From positions 17,460,195-17,524,194 of the forward strand of contig CM053256.1 of the NCBI GenBank assembly GCA_028583405.1: a DNA stretch of 64,000 nt. The letters run 5' to 3'. The DNA comes from Pogonophryne albipinna. Taxonomy: Eukaryota > Chordata > Actinopteri > Perciformes > Artedidraconidae. This document shows positions 48,486-59,849 of this stretch, piece after piece. The notes under the pieces are model-generated. The model saw only the letters and a program-made list of their open reading frames with translations, had not been told where the DNA came from and did no database searches. The translations under genes were made by a program, and so were the position numbers. Numbering within the stretch: the first letter of the stretch is position 1; each line of letters starts with the position of its first letter.

Positions 48486-49542
48486 GAGGCCTGTAATACG
48501 AAGCCGGATTTTCGCTTAGCGAGCTAACTTCAGGGAAAACTCTGGATTCTCTTCTTACCGGGGTAGATCTTCATGGTAACTTATGCTGAACGGCAAACCT
48601 GCTCCGGAGCAGGTTTGGTTCCAGGATAAGAGATCAACTCAGTGAAAGCACCGCCTGCTGACCAATCAGAGCTCAGTGTGTGGAGTTTAAAGCTATCAAG
48701 TCATATTACAGGATAAGGAAAAAACTGCCATTGCAGAAAAGACGGCCGGCAAAAATCAACTGACTGTGTGAACGTGAAAATTAACTGAATATCGATCACC
48801 TCCCATCTTCAGAGCAATTTGACTATTATAACATTAGCGTTAAGAAAGCTTACTTAAATATCTGCCACAAGTTAACATAAGTAACCGGATCAAAATAACA
48901 TTACGTACAGTCCGCGGCACTGTGAGTGCAGACGTCGATGTGTCCCATTATCATTCATATCACATCATATCACTTCATAATGTCTCATATATTTCCTTAT
49001 TTGAGTCAGCTGAGCCGTATCTGGCCGTGCAACACTCACAGTGTCACATACTGTATGCAGAAGTATTATTTTAAGCAACACATTAAGTTGACGAAACACT
49101 GGAGTCAAATGTAATTAAAGTCAGATCCACTCGTGTCTTGGACGGGGCAGTGATATCATAAACCTAATGTACGCATTCAAACACTTTTTCTTTTGCCAGC
49201 TGTATTCACCTTGCAGGTGCAGCTATGTGGCTTTTATCCTGGGTAAAGTGTTTAAGTCATGGATGTTTAAAGTTTAACTTCTTCATTTTTGACTAGTATT
49301 AAAGTTCACTTTTCATTCAGGAAGTATGCTTCTCCATGTTTGTGATTGGTCGAATGCTCCAAATACCACCCCTTTCATGTGAACGCGCACCTAACTAGAT
49401 AGGACACGGCTGGCTTGAGCGATCCACTTGATAACCCGCGTCGTAGTACAGTTTAGCGAGAGCGCGTATGTTTTGGATTAGGCCAACCGGCTAACTCAAA
49501 CATATCCAGGTTATGTTGAACCGGCTTCGTAGTACAGGCCTC
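48486..49542. mobile_element. DNA element with 22-bp inverted ends
   Basis: Left end (48486-48507) GAGGCCTGTAATACGAAGCC GG and right end (49521-49542) are reverse complements with one mismatch in 22. A further inverted block (GAGCAGGTTTGG, AACCGGCTAACTC) lies inside. No transposase seen; internal AT-rich sequence includes a stretch (49197-49290) that is repeated just outside the right end. A CAG on each side might be a 3-bp target duplication. Confidence 0.68.
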
Positions 49543-49637
49543 AGCTGTATTCACCTTGCAGGTGCAACTATGTTGCTTTTATCCTGGGTAAAGTTTTTAA
49601 GTCATGGATGCTTAAAGTTTAACTTCTTCATATTTCT
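49197..49637 (+). repeat. 95-bp direct repeat pair (49197-49290 and 49543-49637)
   Basis: Both copies carry CAGCTGTATTCACCTTGCAG, GTGCA, CTTTTATCCTGGGTAAAG and TTTAAGTCATGGATG, with about five substitutions. The first is inside the inverted-end element and the second begins exactly at its right end. Confidence 0.85.
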
Positions 49638-49816
49638 CAGAAAGTGCACTAATTATGGCTAATTATTGATGCCTCACTCATCACGTGCCACCTATTGTCG
49701 CAAAGAGGAAGACTCTCAGATTCTACAACTTCATCAAAATCAAGTATTTTACAAACCAACCCTCAATATTATTGTATGTTAACAAATATCTAAGATAATC
49801 ATGTTAGCTTGTTTAC

Positions 49817-49924
49817 CTGTTGGCCAGGGTCTGGACTTCAGACCTCTTCTCCTTATAGATGGCTTTGTAGCCCTGAATGAAGGACAGGTAGGACTTCGGT
49901 GTCACGTGGGTGGAGCGTCGGTAT
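49817..49924 (-). CDS. dnah5: dnah5 exon, AAA4-stalk transition
   Basis: Encodes [49 protein letters not shown] is the universal start of the stalk region. Acceptor AATTCTAG, donor GTAAAC. Confidence 0.94.
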
Positions 49925-50049
49925 CTAGAATTTAATTTGATTAAAAAAGGATATTTCATGTCATAATAAAATACAGGAGAATCATTTCAAAATGTGTCCT
50001 TATCCTCAAATTTGCATTTAGATAAAGAGGTTTTAACACAATATTGTAC

Positions 50050-50173
50050 CTCTGGAAGTAGTCCACACACTTCTCTGCCACACCATCCTGGAAGGAGCCC
50101 ATACACTGGACTACCTCACCTTTAACCTGGGTTGAGCAGTCGATGTCATATAATGACAGGAAGTGTTCAGACA
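50050..50173 (-). CDS. dnah5: dnah5 exon, AAA4 distal part
   Basis: Encodes [42 protein letters not shown], helices at the end of AAA4. Acceptor TACTACAG, donor GTACAA. Confidence 0.94.
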
Positions 50174-50835
50174 CTGTAGTACAGAAATATGGATGAGGAA
50201 TCATCAGAAAAAGCTGAATTAGGAGGAAAATACAGAAAGTGGACTGCAAAATTTGGTAACTGAAACCTGATCGGCAAATGTAAAATAAATAGAACAGGTT
50301 AATATACTGGTCAATACTGCAAAATGCTTTAAGAAATTGCAATTGATGGTTTTCCAAGCAGGAAAGACAGTGTAATTACAATGGATATTATAGATTACTT
50401 GTGACATATTTCACAACTTCTTTGTTATTCTTCTGACTGATTTAGGAAAATATGGATTGCAGTCAGAAAAAGAAATTGGGAAATGAGCTGCACAAAATGA
50501 GGGGCGTTAAAAATTGTTAAATTGGTATGTGTATGAAAGTAATAACATTCCAAACTGGTTTCAGTATGCATTTCTAAGCAGCAGAAGTAAATACAAGCTA
50601 TACTGTGTATGAGGTAATGTAAGCAGTAAATCCCAACAGCATGGCTGCAGTTGTCTAACAAAGACTTTCATTAATAAGAAAGCACAAGGGCACACTGAAA
50701 ATCTTATTAAGTAATACATGAGCTTTTTTTTTTAGAGCAAATAGAAAAATAACAAGGATAGATGGACAGGGATATATAAATATTGTCTAACAACTACAAT
50801 TGGAAAGCAGATTTTAAAATGCCTGGGAAAGGTAC

Positions 50836-51103
50836 CTGCAACAAGAGCGTCCTTTGGCCACCTGCTGAACCAGTCCATGGTGCACCCAGATATCAAGGCA
50901 GGGAACTTTAACGCCCGGTTGCGGAACTTTTCCCCAACGGGCGAGAAGCACAGAACAACGTGGAGGTTGTGTCGGACTCGTGACATGAAGTACTCGTAAA
51001 GGTTTTCGTTGGTCGGTGGTCGCCTTGGAAACTCCCGCTTCATAACAGGGATAAGATCACTGAGAATCTCATCAATCTCATCACGAACGAATAGGTTGGA
51101 CAC
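50836..51103 (-). CDS. dnah5: dnah5 exon, AAA4 core
   Basis: Encodes [89 protein letters not shown]. The [12 protein letters not shown] sensor-1 strand and the [15 protein letters not shown] arginine-finger region are intact. Acceptor ATCCTCAG, donor GTACCT. Confidence 0.95.
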
Positions 51104-51433
51104 CTGAGGATAGAAAATATATCCATACAATGATGCCCATTAACATGATGTCTTTTCTATTTCTATTATACTGGTTTGTTTGTGTTTGGTATCTGGTTTA
51201 GTTGAAAATAATTTAGTAAAAGTTTTTTGTGATTTTTTATTAAAACAAGATCTTAAACATACGTTTAAATCTTTAAAACAATAATAGATGTCTCCTTTTT
51301 CTGTAATATTTGCTTTGTAAGAAGTAATTGTGGTAATGGTAAGTTTGAATATGGAGATTCAGATCACCAAAACACAATTTCTGATTTTGTTTTGCTCAGC
51401 ACTCAAAACTTACAAAGTACTGTTTGTCTAGGG

Positions 51434-52636
51434 CATGGGTCGGCAACAGGCGGACCGCGGTCCGGATCCGGACGCCGACCTATACGGACCCGGACCTATA
51501 ATCAATACATTAATAGGGGATTTCAATTTTGACGGGGCGATTCTATTTTAACCGCCGCGGACAGGGGGCGAAAGAGACGAGTGAGCGATACAGGGAGAGA
51601 AACACAGAAGAAGAGACGAGAGCGCGGCAGAGAGAAGCGGAGAGGAAAGTGAGTGAAGAGAATAATTAGCGATACAGGGAGAGAAGCGGAGAGGAGAGTG
51701 AACAGGCGTGTTAGCGGCAGGCAGGGAGAGACAAATAATTACACATGGCGCTCTCCAAGAAGAGGAAAATGGACAGTGAGAACAGAGCTTTTAACCCTGA
51801 GTGGACTCATTCATATTCATCCTGCCTACTGGGAGCACAGAACCAGTGTGTCTCATTTGTTCAGAGACCGTGGCGCTCATTCAAAGTGCCAAAACGCCAC
51901 TATGAGACAAAACACAAAGTGTTTGACCAAACATTCCCTCTCAAGTCAGAACTGAGGTCACAAAAAATAAATATCGTTCCAGCGCAGGCTAACCGAGGCT
52001 AACCAATGAGCACCTGCATGTGTGTATGAGAATGGCCCTGACACCATTTCAGCCCAGATTTAAACTCCTAGTAGGACAATAAGCTAGAGCTCAATTCTCA
52101 CACTGAACAAAACAAAGTGAGAGAGGGACTGCAATATAAGAGGGAAAGAAAGAGAAACTTTAAAACTGTTCAATTGTTATGTGTAAAGACTGATATTGTT
52201 CTATAATCGTCTGAAACTGTTAAGTCATGATGTGAAACGGTTAACAAAGAAAAAGAGAAACTCAAGCTGCTGCTACACTTTATTTTATTTATCTAAAATT
52301 AAGCACTTTTGAGATGCACACATTTTCAAAAGCTATTTTATTTATTTTCTCTATTTTATTTTTAAATGAGAGGAACATTACACATATCCACAGTATTTAC
52401 TGTATATCTGTATAGTTCAATGTTAATTGACAATACATATTGTTGTTTTTGAATTGCACTTTCTTTATTTGATTGGCAGTCAGTTGTTGATTACATGCAG
52501 ACGTTGATAAAGCTACAGGCTACTTATATATATCACACTAATTCATAAAGCAAGTTAGACATTTTGAAGCTCCGGACCTTTGCATGGGGAGATTTTCTCT
52601 AACTGGACCTTGTTGAATTTTAGTTGAATAACTCTG
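51434..52636 (+). mobile_element. hAT relic with GTF2IRD2/ZBED-like N-terminal fragment
   Basis: The left end CATGGGTCGGCAAC and right end GTTGAATAACTCTG are weak inverted repeats; flanks gtctaggg and gtttagag match at six of eight bases. The ORF at 51745-52002 reads MALSKKRKMDSENRAFNPEW, and its C-terminal part has RHYETKHKVFDQTFPLKSEL. This is the zinc-finger start of the hAT transposase family that also gave rise to GTF2IRD2 and related proteins. The finger's cysteine region is out of frame and the catalytic part is gone. Confidence 0.65.
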
Positions 52637-52759
52637 GTTTAGAGTGTCAAATTAAGTTTGAATTTGATCACGCAGAGACATTATAGCGCAGATTTCCAAA
52701 AATGAATCTGTATTTAAGGCACATGGTGACAATTAGTGATACAAGGAAATTCTGAGATA

Positions 52760-54388
52760 TACACTGAACAAAAATATAAATGCAACACTTTTGTTTTTGC
52801 TCTCATTTTTCATGAGATGAACTCAAAGATCTAAAACATTTTCTATATACACAAAATAACCATTTCTCTCAAATATTGTTCACAAATCTGAAAAAATCTG
52901 TGATAGTGAGCACTTCTCCTTTGCCGAGATAATCCATCCCACCTCACAGGTGTGGCATATCAAGATGCTGATTAGACAGCATGATTATTGCACAGGTGTG
53001 CCTTAGGCTGGCCACAATAAAAGGCCACTCTGAAATGTTCAGTTTTATCACACAGCACAATGTCGCAAGTTTTGAGGGAGCGTGCAATTGGCATGCTGAC
53101 AGCAGGAATGTCCACCAGAGCCGTTGCCCGTGAATTGAATGTTCATTTCTCTACCATAAGCCGTCTCCAAAGGCGTTTCAGAGAATTTGGCAGTACATCC
53201 AACCGGCCTCACAACCGCAGACCACGTGTAACCACACCAGCCCAGGACCTCCACATCCAGCATGTTCACCTCCAAGATCGTCTGGGACCAGCCACTCGGA
53301 CAGCTGCTGCAACAATCGGTTTGCATAACCAAAGAATTTCTGCACAAACTGTCAGAAACCGTCTCAGGGAAGCTCATCTGCATGCTCGTCGTCCTCATCG
53401 GGGTCTCGACCTGACTCCGGTTCGTCGTCGTAACCGACTTGAGTGGGCAAATGCTCACATTCGATGGCGTCTGGCACGTTGGAGAGGTGTTCTCTTCACG
53501 GATGAATCCCGGTTTTCACTGTTCAGGGCAGATGGCAGACAGCGTGTGTGGCGTTGTGTGGGTGAGCGGTTTTCTGATGTCAATGTTGTGAATCGAGTGG
53601 CCCATGGTGGTGGTGGGGTTATGGTATGGGCAGGCGTATGTTATGGACGACGAAGACAGGTGCATTTTATTGATGGCATTGTGAATGCACAGAGATACCG
53701 TGACGAGATCCTGAGGCCCATTGTTGTGCCATTCATCCACGACCATCACCTCATGTTGCAGCATGATAATGCACGGCCCCATGTTGCAAGGATCTGTACA
53801 CAATTCCTGGAGGCTGAAAACATCCCACTTCTTGCATGGCCAGCATACTCACCGGACATGTCACCCATTGAGCATGTTTGGGATGCTCTGGATCGGCGTA
53901 TACGACAGCGTGTTCCAGTTCCTGCCAATATCCAGCAACTTGGCACAGCCATTGAAGAGGAGTGGACTAACATTCCACAGGCCACAATCAACAACCTGAT
54001 CAACTCTATGCGAAGGAGATGTGTTGCACTGCGTGAGGCAAATGGTGGTCACACCAGATACTGACTGGTTTTCGGACCCCCCCAGACCCCCCCAATAAAG
54101 CAAAACTGCACGTTTCAGAGTGGCCTTTTATTGTGGCCAGCCTAAGGCACACCTGTGCAATAATCATGCTGTCTAATCAGCATCTTAATATGCCACACCT
54201 GTGAGGTGGGATGGATTATCTCGGCAAAGGAGAAGTGCTCACTGTCAAAGATTTTTTCAGATTTGTGAACAATATTTGAGAGAAATGGTTATTTTGTGTA
54301 TATAGAACATGTTTTAGATCTTTGAGTTCATCTCATGAAAAATGGGAGCAAAAACAAAAGTGTTGCATTTATATTTTTGTTCAGTGTA
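52760..54388 (+). mobile_element. Apparently complete Tc1/mariner element
   Basis: Body 52762-54386 (1625 bp), flanked by TA on both sides. Inverted terminal repeats of 274 bp (52762-53035 and 54113-54386) begin CACTGAACAAAAATATAAAT and differ at only about five positions in my reading. A full-length DD34E transposase lies between. Inserted in a dnah5 intron, antisense to the gene. The near-identical arms indicate a young insertion. Confidence 0.93.
53060..54064 (+). CDS. Tc1-like transposase, 334 aa, intact
   Basis: Cut-and-paste transposase acting on the flanking inverted repeats. The N-terminal helix-turn-helix covers about residues 1-110 (MSTRAVARELNVHFSTISRL), followed by a GRPR-like basic stretch (NRRPRVTTPAQ). 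The catalytic triad is D148 (LFTDESRF), D236 (LQHDNARPH) and E271 (SPIEHVWD), with 34 residues between the second and third (DD34E). A GGGGVMVWAG glycine-rich box is at about 183-192. Length is normal for Tc1 proteins (about 340). The ATG at 53060 begins just inside the left inverted repeat; stop TGA is at 54062-54064, with AATAAA about 30 bases on. No frame break is seen, so activity is possible but untested. Confidence 0.95.
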   Translation: MSQVLRERAIGMLTAGMSTRAVARELNVHFSTISRLQRRFREFGSTSNRPHNRRPRVTTPAQDLHIQHVHLQDRLGPATRTAAATIGLHNQRISAQTVRNRLREAHLHARRPHRGLDLTPVRRRNRLEWANAHIRWRLARWRGVLFTDESRFSLFRADGRQRVWRCVGERFSDVNVVNRVAHGGGGVMVWAGVCYGRRRQVHFIDGIVNAQRYRDEILRPIVVPFIHDHHLMLQHDNARPHVARICTQFLEAENIPLLAWPAYSPDMSPIEHVWDALDRRIRQRVPVPANIQQLGTAIEEEWTNIPQATINNLINSMRRRCVALREANGGHTRY

Positions 54389-56280
54389 AATATGAATGGT
54401 AAGCAGCTGGTGGAAAAGCCAAATTATGTTCTTTTACAATGAGGCCTTAGATCAGGATGGTTAGATTTAAACTGATATTGGAAGTTGATTTTGATTTACT
54501 TTTGGATATTAAAATGGTCAACCGTGAGAGTAACAGACAATTGTTGAATCATTGCTTAGGTTAACCTTCACATACTTCCTTAGCCTGGTTTTGACACTGA
54601 AAATTATTATGGGAAAAAACACACCCAATATGGGGATAGCTACACTGCATCCTCTCACATTGCTTTTTGCACCTTTTCAATGTATTCCTATTTACTAAGA
54701 GTAAGAAAGAGAGAGTCCTGAGGGAGCATGTGGTGTTGTAGTAAGAAGCACCATGTCTCCAACCATCTGCTGGGTTACTCTGAGATAAATAACAACCTCA
54801 CACTAAGAGCTCACTCTTCCTTTTTGTTTCTCATCTCTGTCACTGTCTTGCACAGAGTCATCGTATCATTCCTGCAACAAAACTTTTCTCTTACAAAAAC
54901 ACATACTCGGCACACAATCCTCTCAGCTGCACACAAACACACCAAACACGAAATAAGTCCATGTGGAGGTCGGATGTTTACTAGCAATGCTCAGTTTTCA
55001 ACATTTGTAGAAATGGTTGTGAATCATTCCTTGATGGTGTTAACTTATTTAAATGTATATGATAAGCATCTCAACAAGCTCTCCACCTTATATGCTTCTT
55101 TAAAGTGGACCTATCATGCTATATTGGAAAAATATATTGTAGGACCATACCTAAAAACCATGACCATAAAAAACATGTCTGTGAAGTTTTTTGCTTAAAA
55201 TAGCAAACAGTTCACCCATTGTAGCCACACTGCTCAAACCCCTCTTTTGCAGCCCTGTTAGAGAAACGCGGATCTTGGGTCCTTAGCTTGAAAAAAAAGA
55301 AAGAAGAGGAGGAGGAGCTAATGCCTGATCAGAATTCTACCGGAGATAAAGTTAAATTTGGTTGTGATAAAACGCCACCCTGTTCTAAACCACATCAAGG
55401 ATTATTTCTGAAACAGTATGGAGCTCAACTGCTTTTTCTCTTGCAGGTTTATCACAAGTAGTGATGGCAAGATGAAGCCTTATGAAGCTTTCCAGCCAAT
55501 TGGTTCGCAAAAGGGTTCATCTCATGAGGCTTCATCATGTGCTTCATTTGAACACAAACCCCCTGTTGGTCAAAGTGTGTAAAACAAGCAGATTGGACAT
55601 CTCAACAGTGTGCTCTATCTCATACCGAGTTCCCAATGAGTAAAGCCTTAGAATACGGTAGAACTCTTTTTTATACATCCATGGTTACAACTTCAGATAG
55701 AAATCAACACATAATGAAATATGACCCCCGGTCTGATGACTGACAGGTCACAGAACAATGGGAGCTATCTACCCTTACCCACAATTTAAAGTAAGTCACA
55801 CAGACTATCTCCTCTTTACTCTTCTCGCAGCAAGATGTCAGAACAAAGTGAAAAACAAACAATGGCATAAAATATTATTAATATGTCGGGTAGCTTTTCT
55901 TCTCAGTGTACCAGAATGCATAGTTTATGTTAGTATTTCTAAAAATCTCCTTGGGGAAAAAACCCCCAGACCCCCCTGCTGGGGTTGGGTTTTCAGCATG
56001 CGTGGCTTTTTGTATAGTTCAGCTTTGATTCCATCATCTCATTAAACCTTTTTTAAAAGCATACTTTAGTTCTGTGAAGGAATATAAGGGATATATGCAC
56101 TGTACTTCACTTTTATTAATATTGTATGCTGAAAAGCATATATTACAGCACGATTTTTTGTTGAATAGATTTGAGTGCTTCAAAATGTTGGGTCGCGATG
56201 TATTGACCAAGTAAAAAGTGGGTCCCGAGGCCTGACCAGTTGAGAACCACTGCTCTAAACAACGAACATAAAATCATATT

Positions 56281-56697
56281 TTCATGTTAACAATATTGTT
56301 TTTATCCCAGTTGATTGTGATTGAAAAGCCTAAGGAGGCTGGTAAACATTGCAAAGAGGGATTTGTATTCCTTAATTCGATTTACACACTGCATCTATTG
56401 CACGTCTGTCCGTCCTGGGAGAGGGATCCCTCCTCTGTTGCTCTCCCTGAGGTTTCTCCCATTTTTCCCCTTAAACTGTGGGTTTTCTCCGGAAGTTTTT
56501 CCTTGTACGATGTGAAGGTCTAAGGATAGAGGGTGTCGTTTTTTCTCATACTGATATTCTGAACAATCTGTGCTGTTGTATTTGCTGTAAAGTGTCTCTA
56601 CTGTAGGCTATTTTTATTATATGTACAGCACTTTGGCTCGACCAAAAATCGTTTATAAATGTGCTATATAAATAAACTTGATTTGATTTGATTTAAT
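56281..56697 (+). repeat. LINE 3' tail (ends in (GATTT)n)
   Basis: Contains GGGAGAGGGATCCCTCCTCT, CTCCCTGAGGTTTCTCCC and ends GTGCTATATAAATAAACTTG followed by (ATTTG)n, a common teleost LINE 3' end related to the 22.0-kb and 41.4-kb tails. Confidence 0.6.
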
Positions 56698-56824
56698 AAT
56701 ATTCATAATAAACTTAACCATGTTGTAGCCTGAGAAAGGCTAAACCATATCAAAGAATACATTTATTAACTACATTATCTCATTTAGCTGTAGCTTTTAT
56801 AAACAACAAGAAAGACGTATTTTT

Positions 56825-56885
56825 CAGTCGTTGAACCAGGGACCCTGCGGTCATGAGTCAACTGCTTTCCAGCTGAGCCACAGCA
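56825..56885 (-). repeat. tRNA-like fragment (SINE relic) inside hAT
   Basis: On the - strand, TGGCTCAGCTGG resembles a pol III A box and GGTTCAACGAC a B box, about 30 bases apart, with CAT where an anticodon would be. The acceptor stem does not pair, so this is a tRNA-derived relic rather than a tRNA gene. Confidence 0.4.
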
Positions 56886-58754
56886 CACACACTAAAGCTC
56901 CCTGAAAACACTGCAAGATATGTATTCCTGTATTTATTGATGTTGAGGTTCAACGGTTCAACCGATCTGAATCGCTTCGTGAAGCAGTCACGTGGTATCG
57001 ACAGACAGCGAGGCTTCGTTTGTCATCAATGACGTCACTGGCCCAAAACGATACAAGCCTCGATACAAGCTTCACAAAAAGCTTCGGGGATTACTCGACA
57101 CACGCTCCGAAGCCTCGGCGCAATACGTAACATCACTAATCACAAGGTGAGTTCCTTTTTTTATTTCCTGCTTTTTAAACACATGTGCTCTACAGTACAG
57201 GTTAGCTCTGAGTGTTAGCGAGGCTTGCTAATGTAAACAAAGACGAGATTACGTCCAAAACACGTCAAGCATTGTCTGATAGCAACTTTATGTGGGTCCG
57301 CTGCCGATTTGACGTCAGATCGGCAGCAAATCTGTATCTGCTCGTTGTACCCCCGTTTTTAAAAGATTTGGGTACGGAGGAAAAGAGAGAGGGTTTTATT
57401 TTCTGACGCTGCGTGAGTTCCCCGGCACACCGGGGACACACATTTATGTATAAAAGACATCAAAAAGTGCATTTTGCATGATAGGTCCCCTTTAAGCAAA
57501 CAACTTTAGAGTCCTAAATGTGGAAAATGGAACAGAAATATATAAAATGGGTTTTCTGACTATTAAGATATTGTCTTAAGACAGGGTGCTTTCTTCACAG
57601 TTTGAGCTGCATGACAAACAGATTAAACAAATTAACATTTTAGTAGTTGGGGTAGCAACCTGACCGAGAAATATAAGGAAGAGATACTGTATTTAATTTA
57701 AATAGCTTAATTAGGCGTGATTAAAGTATTAAATGTTTAGTCGGGGTTAGTAAACAGTAGAAAGCAGTTGCTGTGTTAACTTCTTTGATACATCTGTTAT
57801 TTAGTCATTCTCTCTTTCAAACGCTCACACCAGGGTTCGTAATGTTGGAACAATGTGAAGACAAACGGTCTGTCAAAATAAGTTACAGGAGCAGGAAAAG
57901 TGCTTTGGACCTAGCTGCATATAATCTTCCTGCCAGTAACAGCTTCAATTCATTACATCCAAATCAATCAAATATAATTATGAAACGCTATCGTATTGAC
58001 AACGAAAATGCAATTTGCTTTTTAATTTGATATAAACTTCACTGCTCATAGACCAAATAGAGACAAAATGATTCTCTCTGCTCTTGGCCTGAGCTGTCTT
58101 TTACTTGGTAACTCAATAATAAATGTTTGTGCTATTCAAGGTTGAATGCCAGCAGTCAGTTTCAACAGCACAACAAACCAATAATTACAGCTTTTTTGTG
58201 GGGCAAACTAGTATGAGTCAATATGAGTCAGTGCACCTTTTTGTATCCCTCATGATAAAGTGTGTTATGATTTTCAAAAATGTTTCAGCTGTAAAAACAA
58301 GTGTGCCAGCTCATTTATCAAAAGAGAATACTTTTGTATACTTGACTTCTTAAGAGTACTACTCTTGATGATGAATTTTTCTCAAAAGCAAGACTTGAAT
58401 ACAAAAAATATATTGAAGAAAAATATGTAGTTGGAATACACAATTCTTAGAACAATCTTTACATTATATAACTACATAGCTTTGATAAACATTTATGGTA
58501 TTAATTATTCTGAGTTACTTTCTCTCTGCATTATTCTTAGTTTCCATTTGCCCCACCTTATGAATTACATTGCTAACATTAGAGACTTACAATGGCCTAT
58601 CTCTAAACACTATCATTTGTGTATCTTTCCTAGGAGTGTATTTGTTCCTACTTCACAGCAACAGACCTTTTGATTTCAAACACCAGCTGCTTTCACTTTT
58701 GTATATCACGAAAATCATGTATGTGTGGCTTTGTGGCATGTTTGGGCTTCTCAC

Positions 58755-58908
58755 CTCTCCAGATGACAGGACATTGTTCATGTACTCGAGGAAGGATTCC
58801 TCTTTGATTTCGTTGTCAGTAAAGAGGAAGCTGATGCCTTTGCCCTGTTGGCCAGCTGTTCTGTACAAACCCTTCAGGTCGTCCATCAGGTTGGCTGTGT
58901 TGTATGAG
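58755..58908 (-). CDS. dnah5: dnah5 exon, AAA4 Walker-B region
   Basis: Encodes (R)[51 protein letters not shown]. The hydrophobic strand [10 protein letters not shown] is the AAA4 Walker B equivalent. Acceptor TTTGCCAG, donor GTGAGA. Confidence 0.94.
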
Positions 58909-59718
58909 CTGGCAAAGAACAGAGTGCATCAAATAAATGAAGAGTGAAAGTGGATTATCAATGTATGGAATTAATCGCATGACTCATTGTTGACAAACTG
59001 CATCAATAGAATGTAATAGAGTAACAGATTTAAAAGGACAATATTTAAAAGCAGGGATCGTTTTTACTTGAAATCAACGTAAAAGTTAGATTTCAGAGAA
59101 TCAAATTGTGTCTGCACGAGAAACAGAGTATGGCCCTGCATGGAAAAGGCAACTGTGTAAAAAGAGAAGAAAAAATGGTCCATGTTTTCTTCAAGTAGGG
59201 CTGCAGAGTCGAGATGGTCATTTATATTAATACCAAACACTAAAATGTGTGAGGCAGAGAGCAGATGGAAAATAAGACTGCGACAAATCAACATGGGGAC
59301 TTAGGGAGAAAATCATTTGACGGGTTGGTAGAGCAAGGGAGAGTCCAGAGTGAGACACAGAACAATGAGAAAGGCTATTTGTAAGCCAAAGCAAGCAGAG
59401 AAAAATGACACAGAAAAAGCAAAGGAGCGTTTTTCTTATTCTGATCAATGAAGTGCACTGAAGAGACTCTCATAGGAGACAATTATATTGTCTCAAAAAG
59501 AAGACACAATGGATGAGGGGCTGCAAAGATTAAACAATAACTATCATCTTTCAGAACTTCATTTTGATTTGCAGATCCTGATTAATGAATCTTTATCAAA
59601 TGTCAGAAATGAGACACAGACATTTCCGTTTGATCTCTTGACTAAACAGAACAACCAATACAATTCAACCTATTGAAAGCAAAATGATGTATTTGTTTCT
59701 ATTGTATGTGCGCCTCAC
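58909..59718. other. dnah5 intron, no feature seen
   Basis: AT-rich intron with no recognised repeat, RNA gene or exon. Confidence 0.5.
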
Positions 59719-59849
59719 CGTGTGAGAGTTATCTGGAAGATCTTGTATCCAGCAATGAATGAGGCCAGTCTGGTCAGGCTCTGTTTGCCTGAACCCCCAA
59801 CACCCACCAACAAGGCATTTCCTCCAGGCGTCCGGATTATCCTCGACAC
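59719..59849 (-). CDS. dnah5: dnah5 exon, AAA4 P-loop
   Basis: Encodes [52 protein letters not shown] is a complete Walker A motif of AAA4 (lysine present). The largest ORF here is in another frame and is a shadow. Acceptor GTGTGTAG, donor GTGAGG; ends two bases into an arginine codon completed by the next exon. Confidence 0.95.

Larger units (their letters stand above)
55451..57146. mobile_element. hAT (55459-57138) nested in MITE copy B, with 8-bp duplication
   Basis: Begins TAGTGATGGCAAGATGAAGC and ends CGTAACATCACTA; TAGTGATG/CATCACTA are perfect inverted ends. Flanked by atcacaag on both sides (55451-55458 and 57139-57146). Further in, GAAGC(C/T)T motifs repeat in both orientations. It carries older passengers: a LINE tail at about 56281-56697, a tRNA-like fragment at 56825-56885 and a hAT-type end (GTTGAGAACCACTG) at about 56241-56254. 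No transposase found. Confidence 0.82.
55104..57491. mobile_element. TTAA-flanked MITE family 2, copy B, split by a hAT
   Basis: Left end AGTGGACCTATCATGC and right end TTTTGCATGATAGGTCCCCT, with TTAA outside both (55100-55103 and 57492-57495). The ends match copy A (34741-35907) in the opposite orientation. The interior is interrupted by a hAT at 55459-57138; without it the MITE is about 0.7 kb. Confidence 0.8.
51104..58754. other. 7.65-kb dnah5 intron, largest in the window
   Basis: Splits AAA4 between SSGE and VSNLF. It carries a hAT with a zinc-finger remnant, a Tc1 element, and a TTAA MITE split by a second hAT. The stretches 54389-55100 and 57496-58754 show nothing I recognise. Confidence 0.7.

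Noticed and set aside
53516..54003. Antisense ORFs over the Tc1 transposase
   Set aside because: They overlap the intact transposase on the other strand and resemble nothing.
56825..56885. Functional tRNA gene on the - strand
   Set aside because: A- and B-box-like motifs are present, but the acceptor stem does not pair and the sequence lies inside a hAT; it is a relic at best.
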